From Salvator merianae (lineage: Eukaryota > Chordata > Lepidosauria > Squamata > Teiidae): 64,000 nt of DNA. Under the pieces are notes generated by a model, which saw only the letters and a program-made list of their open reading frames with translations, had not been told where the DNA came from and did no database searches. Both the position numbers and the translations under genes were made by a program. Shown here piece by piece: positions 23,960 to 36,452 of this stretch. The stretch spans positions 36,806,019-36,870,018 of the forward strand of contig QVOM02000042.1 in the NCBI GenBank assembly GCA_003586115.2, written 5' to 3'. Every line of letters begins with the position of its first letter. Within the stretch, counting starts at the first letter, position 1.

Positions 23960-24440
23960 TTTAAGAAGGGACTTGAGTGAGGTATATAAAGTCATGCATG
24001 GTGTGGAAGAGGCGGATAGACAAAAAATCTTTCTTCTATCACACAACACTAGAACACTATGAAGTTGATAAGTTGGAGGAGTTAGGAACAACAAGGAGAA
24101 GTATTTTTTCAACCAGAAGGTCATTGGTCTATGGAATTTACTGTTGGAAGAGGCAGTGACAGCAACCAGCCTGGATAGCTTTAAGAAAGGGTTAGACAAA
24201 TTCTTGGAGACAGTTTTATCAATGACTGCTAGAATGGATATCTAGTTACCATCTCCAGGTTGGAGAGGCAGGCAGGATGCCTCTAAAGGTCTTTTTGCAG
24301 GGAATCAAGAGCAGGAGAAGGTTTTGCCTTCATCTTCTGCTTGAAAATGCCGAGAAGCAATTGATGGGCCACTATGTGAGATAGGGTGCTGGACAAGATG
24401 GGGTGCGGCCTGATCCACCATGGCTCCTCTTTTGATCATA
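23960..24440 (+). mobile_element. CR1 LINE 3' end
   Basis: Residual coding RDLSEVYKVMHGVEEADRQ is followed by CR1-type UTR sequence: GATAGCTTTAAGAAAGGGTT, GGAGAGGCAGGCAGGATGCC, then GCGGCCTGATCCACCATGGC. It matches the tail of the copies at 10,655 and 43,010-43,355. Confidence 0.8.
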
Positions 24441-24454
24441 TTTCCTTATGTAAT

Positions 24455-24672
24455 AACCCCCAGGTCTTGGAACAAACTCCCTTCCAAGGTACCATCATGT
24501 TACACATTCTACCAAATGCTGAAGATACCTTGACCTATGCCTTTAAATAAAAAGGCATTTTCCTCCTCTTCCGACTACTATACTGTTTTTAATTGTTTTT
24601 ATTTATAAATTCTGACTGCTGCAACCTCCCTTGAGGCCCTAGAGAGCAGAATAGAAATGCAAATAAACAAAC
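24455..24672 (+). mobile_element. L2/SINE-type 3' tail
   Basis: CAACCTCCCTTGAGGCCCTAGAGAGCAGAATAGAAATGCAAATAAAC has the layout of the CTTGAG...GGCGGTATATAAAT tail shared by L2-like LINEs and their SINEs in reptiles. Class assignment is tentative. Confidence 0.4.
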
Positions 24673-24956
24673 ATAAAAAACTAGTGCCTGGCACTTTAGG
24701 AGTGCTCCCAAAGAACTGTATTCACTTCAAATTTAAAGTTTAAGATTAAAAAAAGATTAATGAGTCTCTGCCTGGGTTAGTTGCAGACTATTTTCTTGAA
24801 CTATTGAACTCTAATAATCTAGGATAAAAAGAAGAGGAATAAACTTCTACCCCATGACTGATCTTCTGATTTTTTGAACATTTTTAATTCTGAGGTAGAA
24901 AAATGTGATTCTTCTAAAAGAAATTCCTTACAATTAGACACTATTTTGTAAACTTA

Positions 24957-25297
24957 GGGTGTGATCAGACGGGCTAATTCGAGCGAATTCCAGTCGCTCA
25001 GAGGGTGGGCATTCCAAACGGATCGTCTTCACGTTGCCCCGAGGCCCCGTGGCAGCGACTTTTCTGCCGGCTACGAGTGTTCGGAAAAAGCGTCGCTCCG
25101 AGAGCTACTGAGAAGCGACTGTAGGAAAAGTCGCTGCGACAGGACCTCGGGGCGACGTGAAGATGAAGCTACGAGCTTCCAGTTTGGCATGCCCACCCTC
25201 TGAGCGACCGGAAGTCGCCCGAATTAGCTTGCCAGTTTGGAATGCCCGCCCTCTGAGCGACTGGAAGTCGCCCGAATTAGCCCGACTGATCACACCC
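24957..25297. mobile_element. Harbinger-like foldback MITE
   Basis: The two arms of about 70 bp are nearly complementary: GGGTGTGATCAGACGGGCTA at the left, and the right arm reversed GGGTGTGATCAGTCGGGCTA. TTA flanks both ends (24,954-24,956 and 25,298-25,300), the target duplication made by PIF/Harbinger transposases. A 5-bp CTTAG reading is also possible. CpG-rich interior, no coding. Confidence 0.7.
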
Positions 25298-25301
25298 TTA
25301 G

Positions 25302-25842
25302 ACCACAGTCATACCTCACATTTTTTTAAAGATGAAGGCCTTCTTAAGTACTCGGAAAATAGATGCTAAATCACATTCCCAGTTTTTCCAAGGACTTTTC
25401 TGGAATGGGATTATCCTAAATTCGGATAATCCCAGCACTGAGTCCGTTTCACCAAGAAATAGACCCAGTCAGGCCACCTCCTGCTACCCTCCAATGCCCC
25501 CCACTGCCACCACCCCCTGCCGCTCCCTTGATGACCCTGCTGCCACCTTCCGCCACCCCGATGCCTCCCATCACCCTCAATCCCCCCACTGCTGTAGCCA
25601 CCTCCTGCCACCCCCGATGTCCCCCACAGCAGCAGTCACCTTCCACCACTGAGGCTGTCACCCCCCAAGCCCCCTTGCCTCCTGCCGCAACTTACCTTTT
25701 CCTAGTGGATCCACAAAGGCTGGGGTGACAACAGCACCAGCAGTACAGTAGGTATGACCAAGCTGGCGGGGCTCAAAAATGGCCTCAGCCCCCTGCCCTT
25801 CACAGGGACAGACTAAAACGCAAAAGTGTGACTGTGGCCATA
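25302..25842. mobile_element. MITE with internal C-rich minisatellite, copy 1
   Basis: Ends GACCACAGTCATACCTCACA and, reversed, GGCCACAGTCACACTTTTGC. The interior block GGATAATCCCAGCACTGAGTC and a C-rich array (CACTGCCACC-, CCCCCGATGCC-like units, 25,480-25,690) recur in the copy at 42,250. It directly abuts the Harbinger-like element. Confidence 0.65.
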
Positions 25843-25883
25843 GAGTCCTTGTAGCTGTAATAATATACTAACCCTTTTATCTA

Positions 25884-26352
25884 TGGGCCTGTTCATACTT
25901 CACAACATAGAATGATGTAATTATGCCATTCTACACTGGAGCAGACCCCATCTGCAATATGAGGGCTAGAACAGCTCAGAACCAGCCTTCCAGAGAAGAA
26001 CTGCACAGCCACACGGAAGCAGGTGCAGAAGCTGTTGACCAGGAGCAGTCCAGCTGCTGCCACTATAGCTGTGGACAGCAATTTAGCTGTCCACAACTAG
26101 TGGCATTCGAGAGCACTGTTCTAGTGAGCATCCAGACACTGAGGCCCTTTCTGCACTTGACTTTATTCTGTACTATATCCCAGAATAGGGACCTGCTATC
26201 CACATGCTAGTGCAGATTATAGCAGGCCCCAGGTGGCGCCTGCCATAGTTCATAGTAACATGCAAATGGCAGATCCTTATTCCAAGATATAATCTGGAAT
26301 AAGGTCAAGTGCAGAAAGGGCCTCAGTAGCACAGAAGTGCAAACAGGTCCTA
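25884..26352. mobile_element. MITE, GGGCC family, copy 5 (host of nested MITE)
   Basis: GGGCCTGTTCATACTTCACA at the left and, reversed, GGACCTGTTTGCACTTCTGT at the right, flanked by TAT on both sides. Interior blocks GAGCAGTCCAGCTGCTGCC and AGCTGTCCACAACTAGT are shared with the other copies. Interrupted at 26,142-26,323 by another element. Confidence 0.65.
26142..26323. mobile_element. Short MITE nested inside another MITE
   Basis: Arms AGGCCCTTTCTGCACTTGAC and, reversed, AGGCCCTTTCTGCACTTGAC are identical over 20 bp, followed by imperfectly paired TTATTC...CTGG sequence. The 182-bp foldback sits inside the outer MITE just where the other copies read CAGACACTCACTAG, so it inserted later. Confidence 0.7.
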
Positions 26353-27088
26353 TGTTTCACTTTGACCAAATCATTCATACAAATTTGCAAAGAAAAGAAG
26401 ATATTTTAGGATCTCATACTCTTATTATCTTTTCTATTTGATTAATTAGTTTCCAATATTTTTTATTAATGTATGGTTGTGAGAGTTGGGCCATATAGTT
26501 TCCAAATTTTTTGTCTGTTTGTAATTTTCTCAGACATGATATCTTGCTTTCTTTTATTTCCTGTAGTTGGCTTGATTATTTTTATTTTTTAAAAAAGAAA
26601 TGAATACCAGCAACACGTCATCTGACCACTGCTTTGCAACAATTCTCTCTAATACTATTTGTAAAAATTTACCAATAATATTTTGCAAACAATCCAGTGA
26701 AGTTTCTGGAGAATAGGCAGAAGTTTTGTTCTGTGAGTTCTACTTCCTATTTCCCAGACAAAGAAACTTTAATTCGTCAAAATTCTTCCTGTATCCTCCC
26801 TAGCTGCTACGCTAAGTTCTGCAGCTTTGCACATGTTACACTATAGCACGAGCATTTAGGTTTACATGCAGTTCTAAACCATTACAATTCCAATAATAGA
26901 CTGGCCTTTACTAAACAATAGCAAACATATCCTTCAGAAGCTGTATTTTGCCGCTTGAATAAGAGAAACTGGAAGAGCTTTCTCTCTTTTTAAAATCTGA
27001 TCACTTTAAATGCCCCCTCCTCTTCTACGTATTCACTGAACAGTAAAAGCCTTAGACCTTTTTAGTCGTAAGTGAGCTGACTCTTTGG
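26353..27088. other. Unassigned intergenic stretch
   Basis: AT-rich, nothing recognised. Confidence 0.35.
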
Positions 27089-27290
27089 CTGTAAACAGAC
27101 ATTGGAAAAAAAAGCATCTCTGAGGCAGCTTTATTGAAGGCTCTGAGGTGGGATTGTTCACACACCAGTCTACCCCTCCCCCTCTCCTGAACATTCTATG
27201 CTAGATTACAGAAGGCTGCAGACATGAGGGCCACACATTGTCTCTCTGAGGTGCCTCTGAGGCACCCATTTTGTTATGTCTGAACACAAC
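27089..27290. mobile_element. MITE, CTGTGATCAGACG family, copy 2
   Basis: GGCTGTAAACAGAC and, reversed, GTTGTGTTCAGACATAACA ends. The interior matches the 5761 copy: GAGGTGGGATTGTTCA, ACACCAGTCTACCCC, CACATTGTCTCTCTGAGG. Confidence 0.65.
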
Positions 27291-28829
27291 CTTTATGCAG
27301 CTAATGAGGTAATCCAAAAAAAACATTATGTGGCTTTAAAAAAAAAAAAAATCATAAAAATGAACAATAAAACATAAAAGATACTTAAGCTACAAATAAG
27401 ATTATAAGACAACTGTACATGATTGTGACACAACTTTTTCAATAGCCTTTATCATTTATTTTTAGAGTCTTTGTTGAATAGTTCTTTCAATGCTTGTTGC
27501 ACCTGCACTGAAACTCCATGAATTTGGGGGAGAGGATAGTGGGGGCCTCTGATTGGAGGCCTTTCTTTGATCTAATGCAGGGGGGGCTCAACTGTCATCT
27601 AGTCATAAGCAATAAAACAATTTGTAATGTCAGCAGCTGAACTATTGATAGAGATATCCACTTTGGCCCTTATATGCCATTATTAACTGAATTTACCTTT
27701 TTTGTCAATAAATAATAACAACAACAATAATAATGTGATAGTTTTTACAGCAGCAATCCTATCTGAGAAAAACAAATTCAACATTTCCCATTATCTTATA
27801 AAAGTGTCAGTTCCTTATATAATACCTCATAATTATTTGTGAGCATTCTTTCATCTTATGTATTTATTTTTATTCTCAATGATCTTATTGATTTTCCCTT
27901 CCACTTATAATTGAACTTAGCACTTTTTTGTTTCCCAGAAACTACTAACCTATTTTTATCCATTTTTTCCAATTATATTTTGTCCAGGATCCATCTTCAG
28001 ATATGAATTTTCCTTATTCTGGCAGAGATTGCAGCAGGTTTGTTAAAGTCAAAGCTTTATTATTTGCACACAGTTGTATTTCTTCTTCTAGAAATATCTG
28101 TCTATCTATGTACCTACCTACCTACCTACCTACCTACCTACAGGGAGATTCTGAGTGAATTATATTTTAAATATATTTCAACGTTCTGTGTTTTATTGTA
28201 TGCTGTGACTCACCCTAGGACCTTCAGGAGAAGGGTGGGATACTGATAAATAAATGTCAGTACAATCTAAACCCTAGATCCATGTGTGGAGTTGTAAAAT
28301 AGTACAGATCTCAAACTCACTCCCATTGCCATAGAACCATAAGAGAACTGCTGTTGTGGAGTCTGGAAATCTTCAAAAAGAGAAATTATAAGACTGTAAA
28401 TGGAGTAAGCTTTCCACTTATTTTAGTTTGAGGGTGTACTCAAGAAGAGGAAGGCTGCTGTCCTAAGACCAAACCAAAGGAAAGTTAACAGGAGTTTGGC
28501 AGAGGAGTTTGCTGGTGCTCTGGTAAGTTTGTGGAGTGGATCTTCTGGGTTTGAAAGAGTTTGTTGGACACTTGGTGTGTAGCTGGTTTAGCCATCAGAG
28601 GAGAATGGTTCCTAAGCTAGCCTGAGTTCATAGTCTGAGGGAGGAGGAGCTAGAAGTTGCTGCTGATTTAGAAGAGCAGCTGATGTGCCTAACAGCAAAT
28701 GAAATATATACCGTAATGAAAAGTTTTTTAAAAAAAAATTAAGTAAAATAATTTAAATAGTAACAAAAAGTCAAAATAATTGAAAGTAAAATAATTTAAA
28801 TAGCAACAAAAATGCAATAATTTAAAAGT
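27291..28829. other. Intergenic stretch with minor repeats
   Basis: AT-rich, with A/AAT runs near 27,340 and 27,710 and a SINE/LINE-type 3' tail near 28,200-28,258. No gene recognised. Confidence 0.4.
28110..28141. repeat. (CTAC)n microsatellite
   Basis: About eight CTAC units, preceded by CTAT units. Confidence 0.85.
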
Positions 28830-30610
28830 CATGAAAGAAGATAGCCAGCAAAGACAGAGAAAATTCCTAGACATTCTCAATGATTGTTCCCTAGAGCAGA
28901 TGGTTGTGGAACCAACCAAGGGAAAGGAGATCCTGGACTTGATCCTAAGTAATGCTTAGGATCTGGTATAAGGCACCACTGTTTGCCAAAAGCAAATAGT
29001 GAGCATAATTGGATAATTTTCAACTAAAATACAGGTAGTAAGTTGTAAATAAACTCTTAACACAGGGACTTAAATTTTCATAAAGGAAACATCTCAAAAA
29101 TGAGGAAATAAGTACAATGGATATTGAAGGGGAAAGTTAGAAGAGTCCAATTATCCTAAAAAGCATGGAGACTATTTACAAATATAATAATGGAAACTCA
29201 ATACATACCTAAAAAAATAAAGGGCACTGCCACATCCAAGAAGACACCAGCATGCAGTATTGTAAATCATTAAAAGCAAGGAAAGCACATTTAGAAAATG
29301 GAAAGCTTGACCTAATAAGGAGAGCAGGAAGGAACATAAACTTTGGCAGAACAAATATAAAGCGACAGTTAGTAATGCTAAGAAGGATTTTGTGGAGGAG
29401 TCTGATAAAAACATCAAAAGAAATAATAAAAACTTCTTTAAGTACATCATAAGTACGAATCTAACCAAGAAAGTAGTTGGACCATTAGATGGCAAGGAAC
29501 AGAAGGGGATGATTAAAAAAGACACAGAGATTCCAGAGAGGCTAAATGAATTCTTTGTCTCTGTTTTCACTGATGAAAACAAAGGACATATATGTGCAGA
29601 GGGCTTATACCTTCAGGGAGGGAATCAGAAGAATTAAATTGGATAGAGGTAACCAGAGAGGAAGTCCTTGTATGTCTTAATAAAGTAAATGCTAACAAAT
29701 CACCAGGACCAGGAGCATTCATTTGAGAGTTCTTAAACAACTCAAATGAGAAATTGCTGACATTCTACCAAAAATATATAATCTTTTCCTAAGACCAGAC
29801 TCAGTGCTTGAAGACTGGATGGTAGCAAATGTAACATCAAAAAAGAATCCAGTGGCAATCCATGAAATTACAGACCAGTCAGCTTAACATCAGTTCCAGG
29901 TAACCATCACTAATGGTAAAATTAGATCACACATAGAGGAGCAAGCATTGCTGAAGAAAAATAAGCATGGCTTCTGCAAAGGTAAATCATGCCTTACTAA
30001 CTATTTAGAATTTTTTGAGAGTGGCAGTAAGTATGTGGATAAAGGCAATCCAGTTGACATTGTCTATCTAGACTTTCAGAAGGATTTTGACAAAGTTCCT
30101 GATCAAAAGCTCTTGAATAAATTCATTAATCATGGAATAAGAGGGCGGGTCCTGTCCTAGATTAGTAAATGGTTAAAGGACAGGAAACTATGGACAATTG
30201 TCAGAGTGGAGAAAAGTAAAAAGTGGGGTCCCCCAAGGTTCAATATTAGAACCGGTACTTTTTAATTTATTCACAAATGATCTAGAAGTAGGGATAAGCA
30301 ATGAAATATCAAAGTTTACTGCTGACACTAAATTATTCAGAGTAGTAAAAACTGAAAGAGATTGCAAAGAGTTTCTGACATTGGGTGAGTGAGCAATGAA
30401 TGCACTTCAATCTTAGTAAGTGCAAAGTGATGCACATTGGAGCAAAGAACCCCAGTTACACCTATAAAGTGATGGGACTAAGCTTTTGGTGACAGATGAG
30501 GAAAGGAATCTTGGGGTTCTGGTGGACAACTCAACGTAGGTGTCAACCCAGTGTGCTTCAACAGGGAAAAAAAGCAATTTCAATGCTAGAGGCAATTAGG
30601 AAGTGTATTC
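28830..30610 (+). mobile_element. CR1-type LINE, endonuclease-to-RT remnant
   Basis: Reads in order: endonuclease C-terminal MVVEPTKGKEILDLILSN (about 28,900), linker NFFKYIISTNLTKKVVGPLD and ERLNEFFVSVFTDE (29,430-29,580), RT motifs KHGFCKGKSCLTN and VDIVYLDFQKDFDKV (29,965-30,090), then GVPQGSILEPVLFNLFTNDL (30,220-30,290), FTADTKLFR (a mutated YADD box) and ERNLGVLVDNS (30,500). Frameshifts and stops make it dead. It is truncated before the CR1 3' end. It is related to the copies at 10.7-15.2 and 41.7-43.4 kb. Confidence 0.85.
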
Positions 30611-30614
30611 CCCC

Positions 30615-33600
30615 CATTTTATTTTTGTTTTAAGGTTTTAACTTCGTGGCTCTTTACGAATGTATACTGTAAAATGCAGACAATAACAGCTTTAAATGTA
30701 TGCATCCTGCTACTGAGGGCAATTTTCTTTGCTATGAAGGAACTCCTGTCACTAAAACAGAGGCTGCAGTCACACACAAGTTTTAAGATGGTCACAGGCA
30801 GTCCCAGACACCAAGGGATCACTCTAAAAAATGCAGTTCCAATTTTTCTCCAAGCTATCCCCTCCCTATCCAATCTATGCAACAGTCGGATTTTCCAGCA
30901 CTGAGACAATTATTGTGCCATACTCCAGTTATATTTTCAAGGTGTGAACGTGCACAAGAGGACTATTGGAGGTAGTTCCAGAACTTTCCTGGGTGGGAAG
31001 AAGGAGACTTCCCCCCTCCCTCACTGGCCAATGCCTGACATGTTCCAGAGGGTTGGTGGCATCAGTTCCCACTCTCTCCTTGCCCCTTTTCCCTTTTGTT
31101 TTCACAACAGAAGTTATCACTCTCATGTGATGAGGACAACTTGCAGGCATGAAAGCAGGTGGGGGGGGCTAGAATGGTGACATGCCCACTTTCCTCCTCC
31201 TTTGTGTTTTTTAATGAAAACATAGACCTCTGCAACTTGTACACTTTTTAGTCTTGTGGAAAATTGTTTGCCACATTCATCCTTTGCCTGCTGTCTCAGA
31301 GTGGTGTCCTTCAATCCACACCTTCAGTTAGCAGGATCCTAAAATCTTCTCGAATATTGTAGACACCCCCATCCCCTGGGCAAAGAATGAAGATGCTCTG
31401 ACCAGCAAAGGCTATTGTTGCCTTCTATTCCCTCTCCAAAATGTTCACTTCAGGCTTTGGAACTTCGCTTTGAAGGCAGAGCATTTTCCACCAGCTGGCC
31501 TCCCCTCCAGGTTTGTGGCCTCTTGTTGCTTGTGCTTGCTCCAACCAGACTCTCTGCGGCAAGAAACTCCTCAGTTCTAGCGACAAAAAGGAAAACAACA
31601 CTCAGACTGGAGGAAGCCAGCAGCAAGAGCAGACCAGGAGTTCTTCCCAGAATTCAGAAGAACCAATGGTGGGAAGGAAGCCCTTCCTCTGTTTTTTTTT
31701 TTTATTATTATTATAAGTAGATCTTTCCATTGTGCAATTCTGTCTGAGAAGTGCAAAATTGTGCTATTGTGCAACAGCAAAATTGTGCGATTCTTGGTTG
31801 CAACAAAAAATCAAATTGCTCACTAGCACACATGTTCTGTAGGGGAGTTAATGATGTCATGCCTCCCTCCTGCATTTTAATTTTATTATAGCATAGAATT
31901 CCACAATTGTATAATTCTGCAGGTAGTTTACCTTCCACTGAGAAGCCAAAATTTGACTGACAGGGTTGCATCCAATCACATAGGATGCAGAGAAGGGAAA
32001 GATGGGAGGGGTGGAGGCCAGGGAGACTGAAAAGTGTGAACAAAGAAAGACAATCAGAGTCAGTATTAAATTTGATCAAAACAAAAAAGTTCAAAGTCCT
32101 ATTTTCCTATTGTCGAAGTCCTATTGATGGACTAATCTGTTGTGGTGTGACTGCAGCCAGAGGTGACTTAATCCTCAGCAGGAATTTCCATTGTAGAGGA
32201 ATTGAACTTTACTAGCATTGAAGCTGCTAACTTAACATCAACATACCATTCAGTTAGGGTTTTGGCTAAACAAAATGTAAGTAAATATTATCATTTGGAA
32301 AGTAGCCTTGCAGATATTATGAAGCACCTACTGGTTTGGTGCTTCTGACAATACTGGGAGGCCACGGCAAGCAATAACTCATTCTCTTTCTCTCCTTCCT
32401 CCTGCCATTTTGTATGTTTCATATCATAAAGTGACATTTACCTTTTCCTCCCGTATGCATTGAGTTTGTCAAAGAAGTAAAACTCTGATAACTGGAATAT
32501 TGTTAAAGAACCAGGCACTACATCAATTTGCATGCCTGTTTTTTTTTTTAAAAAAAGAAGTTTATAGTAAAATTGATAGTAATACATTTCCACTAAGCCT
32601 ATAGGTGTTTACTCAGAAGATTGTGCAAGAGTCTACTTCAGGGTAAACATGCATTAGATCACAGTCCCGAATATCACTACTGTATAAAAGAATGTAGAAC
32701 TCTCAGTGTATACGTTTGGGTTCCCAGTTTATGTATTTTGTTTGCATCCCTAGTAAATGTTATTGTAGAGAAAGCTTCTGAAATGAAACATATGTTAACA
32801 AATCCCTAATTAACCATTTGCTAGCAAGAGAAATCTTCCAAATTATTTTAACATTGTGTGCATCAAGGACTGCACCCTGCCTTAATTAATTAGGCACTAT
32901 TACACTTGAAATGTGGACTAATTACTCAAAAAGCATTAATCAATTTGCTAAGAACACTTGAATAATAATGCAGATCTCTTTACTCCTGCCCCATAAGACT
33001 TAGGCTGCACAGCCATAATCTACTTATTGATACAAATGCCTCCTCCTACCCTTGGTTAATTTAAGGAAAACATTGTCAAAGTACTGGGGATGAAAGAGAT
33101 GATAAATAATTTTTAGACTCAAAGTTGAAGTGGATTGATTAGGAGCAATTTTTATGTTTTGTACAATAAAAAGATGAGCTCCCAGGGTTCACAGAGCCAA
33201 TTTGCAAAGCAACCTCTTTTCTCTAATTGCTGCTAGGCTAATATAGAAGCACACTCCTAGGAAGTAGAGAAATCCATTTACCCAACCATGTCATTTAAGT
33301 AGGATGCACAAGTACTGGATTTTTCTATTTACCCTTCCTATTAGCCCTGTACACTCCACCTGTGACCCTCATTTTACGAGGGCAGTGCTCTTTTATACAA
33401 TTTTGCCAGTATAATAAAGGCCCACTTTAAAATTTTTCAGAACAGACCAAGAACATTTTTTTAGGGGGAGGGGACATAATTAGGGTCCTAACCAATCTCA
33501 CTAATTCTTGGTAATGCATTGTCAAACCAAATTGTTTCATAAAAGGTCTAATAAATCCACATCTTCAGGAACAGAAAATAGCATTTCATCTATTATAAGA

Positions 33601-34629
33601 GCATAGCGGCAACCCACATCTGACTACAGTTTGACATTTGTGCCACATGCATCCATCCTTGAACATTTACCTACAGAGTGATATCAATGAAAAATGAAAA
33701 ATGTGTGCATGTGTCGGGGGCAGGGTAGTAGATTTAAAACTAACTACACTTTGAAATATACTACTAGGAAGAAAAATGCCATTCTGATCTATTAGCCTTA
33801 ACTATGGCAGACTGGTATCCAGCATCATTTATGTACAGCCACAGACAGAACACAAAGGGTGCTGTTAGCTGAAAAGTGAAGAGATGAGCCAGGCAGAAAT
33901 GCCACTGGCCATGGTAGAACTTGGCCAATGGAAGCCTATGAACCAGTTTGGTACCACAGACAGCTGCCACAGGTATCCCTGGCTGCCCATCTTGGAGGAG
34001 GGTCAGAGCAACGCAGGGAACTACACCTGTGGTTGTTGGACTCTAAGCTCTGAGGATCAAATAACCCTTTACTCCATTAGCAAAGAGAAGAACTATGTTT
34101 GCTTGAACTGGCTGATTTTAAGTTGGGCTACAAAAAAAAGTAGTTTCCGACTGGCAAATTAGAGATTCGACAGCAGTTATGAGTTTGTGCCCTAGAACAA
34201 GTACAGAACTTTCTTTGATCTTGCCTTCGAGGAAGTAGCAGTCCCTGCAGTGACAGTTTGGGGGAGGGGGTTGGCCAGTTTCATCTTCCAGGATCATTTA
34301 TAGGAATGGATGGCTCTGGCAAATGTTTCAATCAAGAGAAACTTACGATCCTACCCTTGCCCCACAGTAGCAGCATAGCACTACAATTGTTGCTTTCAAG
34401 TCTGTCTACCATCTTAGGTTCTTCTTCAAAGTCTCGACTTGTCATCTGCTGGTCTAGGGATCTCCTTCTAGAACTGCAGGGATTTGCAGTTTAATTGGCA
34501 CCAGACAGTGAGGTACTAAAAAGATGCTCATGTAGAAAAAGCCTGGGCCCATACAAAGTATCATTTAAAACTGTGTCGTCGGGAGATTTTCTGACATCCA
34601 CACAGTGGGCAAAATAAATGAGATCCCTT
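30615..34629. other. Long unassigned intergenic stretch
   Basis: No gene. Mostly AT-rich unique-looking sequence. The stretch 32,850-33,130 contains clustered TTAATTAATTA and ATTAATC homeobox-type sites and could hold conserved non-coding DNA. T-rich run at about 31,692-31,716. Confidence 0.35.
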
Positions 34630-34975
34630 TATAAAAGGTTCTCCAAGCTTGATCTTTTTCTTTGCAGACGCTTCATCACCAGGCTAGATAGCATCCTGAG
34701 TAGTGCGAATTTTTCCAACTTGGGTGCTATGCAGAGCGTTTTACAGCCATAGGATCTTGCTGTCGTGAAGAATATTTGTAGCTCTGGACTGTAGAAGATT
34801 CTGCAAGCACCATGTTTTACTCTGCAGATGTTTCACCACCAGACATGGTAGATCCTCCACAATAATAAATAATAGATCATCTATGACCATACATTGGAGA
34901 CTGACATGAGGAAGTTCTGGCCTGTGTAGATGATATAGGGGAGAAAGCAAAAGAGGGATCTGCATAGAGATGACA
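34630..34975 (-). mobile_element. Tandem pair resembling Penelope-like element ends
   Basis: On the minus strand two units about 160 bp apart read AGGATGCTATCTAGCCTGGT-GATGAAGCGTCTGCAAAGA and AGGATCTACCATGTCTGGT-GGTGAAACATCTGCAGAG. This matches the CTGAnGA-stem-GAAAC layout of the hammerhead motifs reported in Penelope-like retroelements, whose terminal repeats are tandem. Both cores are decayed (CTCAGGA and TGGAGGA; GAAGC and GAAAC). The assignment is inference. Confidence 0.35.
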
Positions 34976-36257
34976 AAATTGGGTAGGCCAACTGAATTTA
35001 ATTAGTTACAGGTCTACAGTACTTCAGTTTCAATGCTAATAAAAAAAGAATAGGCCACCTCCATCTAGCTATCTCTCCCGAACAAATAGATATGACTCAT
35101 CCTGGTTTTGTGGGTTTTAAATAGAAAGACCAGGCACAAGCAATGGCCATAACAAATATGATATGTTTAAGTTGTGTTGCATATTAAACAGTTGTATTTG
35201 CATGCAAAATATATTAGAAAAGACATCTTCCATGTTCATGGTTGCTCAGGCTGCAGTCCTGTGCAGGTTTGCCATGGATTAATCCTGCTTAAATCGGTGA
35301 GATTTCCTATTAAAATCATTAGAATTTATTTCTAAATAAATATGTCCATGTGCTTTTCCTAGATGAAGAAGGCTCAAGTCATCAATTAATTCAAGCACCT
35401 ATTTTGTGATTGGTCATGGACCATGTCTGGAAGCTGAAGGAAAATGTTGCACAGTTCTAAAATCAAAAGATGCTTTGATAGTACTTTTGAAGGAGAAGGT
35501 TTAATTGTAGCAGATTCAGATCTTTTTACGTTTACATCACTACACACCTCTTTACCCTGGCCTTTGGCTGAGGGAACAGCATGTCCCCCAAATGCGGGCA
35601 CTGTTCTTTTTCAGCTAATTTATTTTATCTGCTTCTATACTGATTTTCTTGCAAACCCCCTCGAGACCTTCAAGTATAGGTTGGGATACAAATACAAATA
35701 CATACACACACAAATACATGGACAATAAAGGCAGTATCACTGAGTGCGCCTTTCTGAAATGTTAAAAGAAGCAGGAATCCAGCTTCTGACCAATACCTAT
35801 TGTAACTTAGTTCCTTAGAGATACAAGCGCAACACATCTGAGATAATCGGGCTCAGTTTGGTCTTCTGGTTTTCAGTGTGACAACTCGAGTTGCTAGATG
35901 TTTCTTCCTTGAGAGTGTTTCCTGCATCTTTAGAGGGTTGTATCACTAGAAGAATTTCAGCAGATGATACCTTTCCTGAAATGAAGATATGAAGATGATT
36001 GCTACTAAGGAAAAGATTCAGACTAATTAAAAAACAGGCAGCCTTGGCGTCAGATGACTCTTCAGAGTCAGAAAACACCACAAAAAGAACACAGACAAAA
36101 GATCACTGCACTTCTGCACCTTTAAATACTTTTGTCCCCCCCAAAATGTGAAAAATTACTGTCTGCTATGTCAGATTTTTAAAAATGATCCACCTAAAAT
36201 ATCCTTTTGTATGAAATGATTCATGAAGAATGATTCTTGCTCCCCAACAGACTCTGG
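34976..36257. other. Unassigned intergenic stretch
   Basis: A SINE/LINE-type tail at about 35,645-35,715 (CCCCTCGAGACCTTCAAG, GGGATACAAATACAAATA). No gene recognised. Confidence 0.4.
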
Positions 36258-36452
36258 GGCTGTGATCACACCTTAATTTTAAAGTTGCTTCAGCCCTTCT
36301 TTTGCTCTCAGAATCCACACGCCAAAATATATTTCTGTACCTTTTGAGGACTATCCTGCCAGGGAAAGGACTATCCCTTAACTGGATTTTGTCAGCTCTG
36401 AGGCCGTTTGACCTCATTAGTTTATTTTAATTTTTTAAGGTGCGATCGGATG
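36258..36452. mobile_element. Short MITE, GTGATCACACC ends
   Basis: Left GTGATCACACCTTAATTTTA. The right end reversed reads CCGATCGCACCTTAAAAAAT. Foldback of about 195 bp with one truncated-looking end. Family tentative. Confidence 0.4.

Noticed and set aside
25332..25728. Overlapping Pro/Thr-rich and Gly-rich frames
   Set aside because: They read through the C-rich minisatellite of a MITE. The repetitive composition, not coding, explains them.
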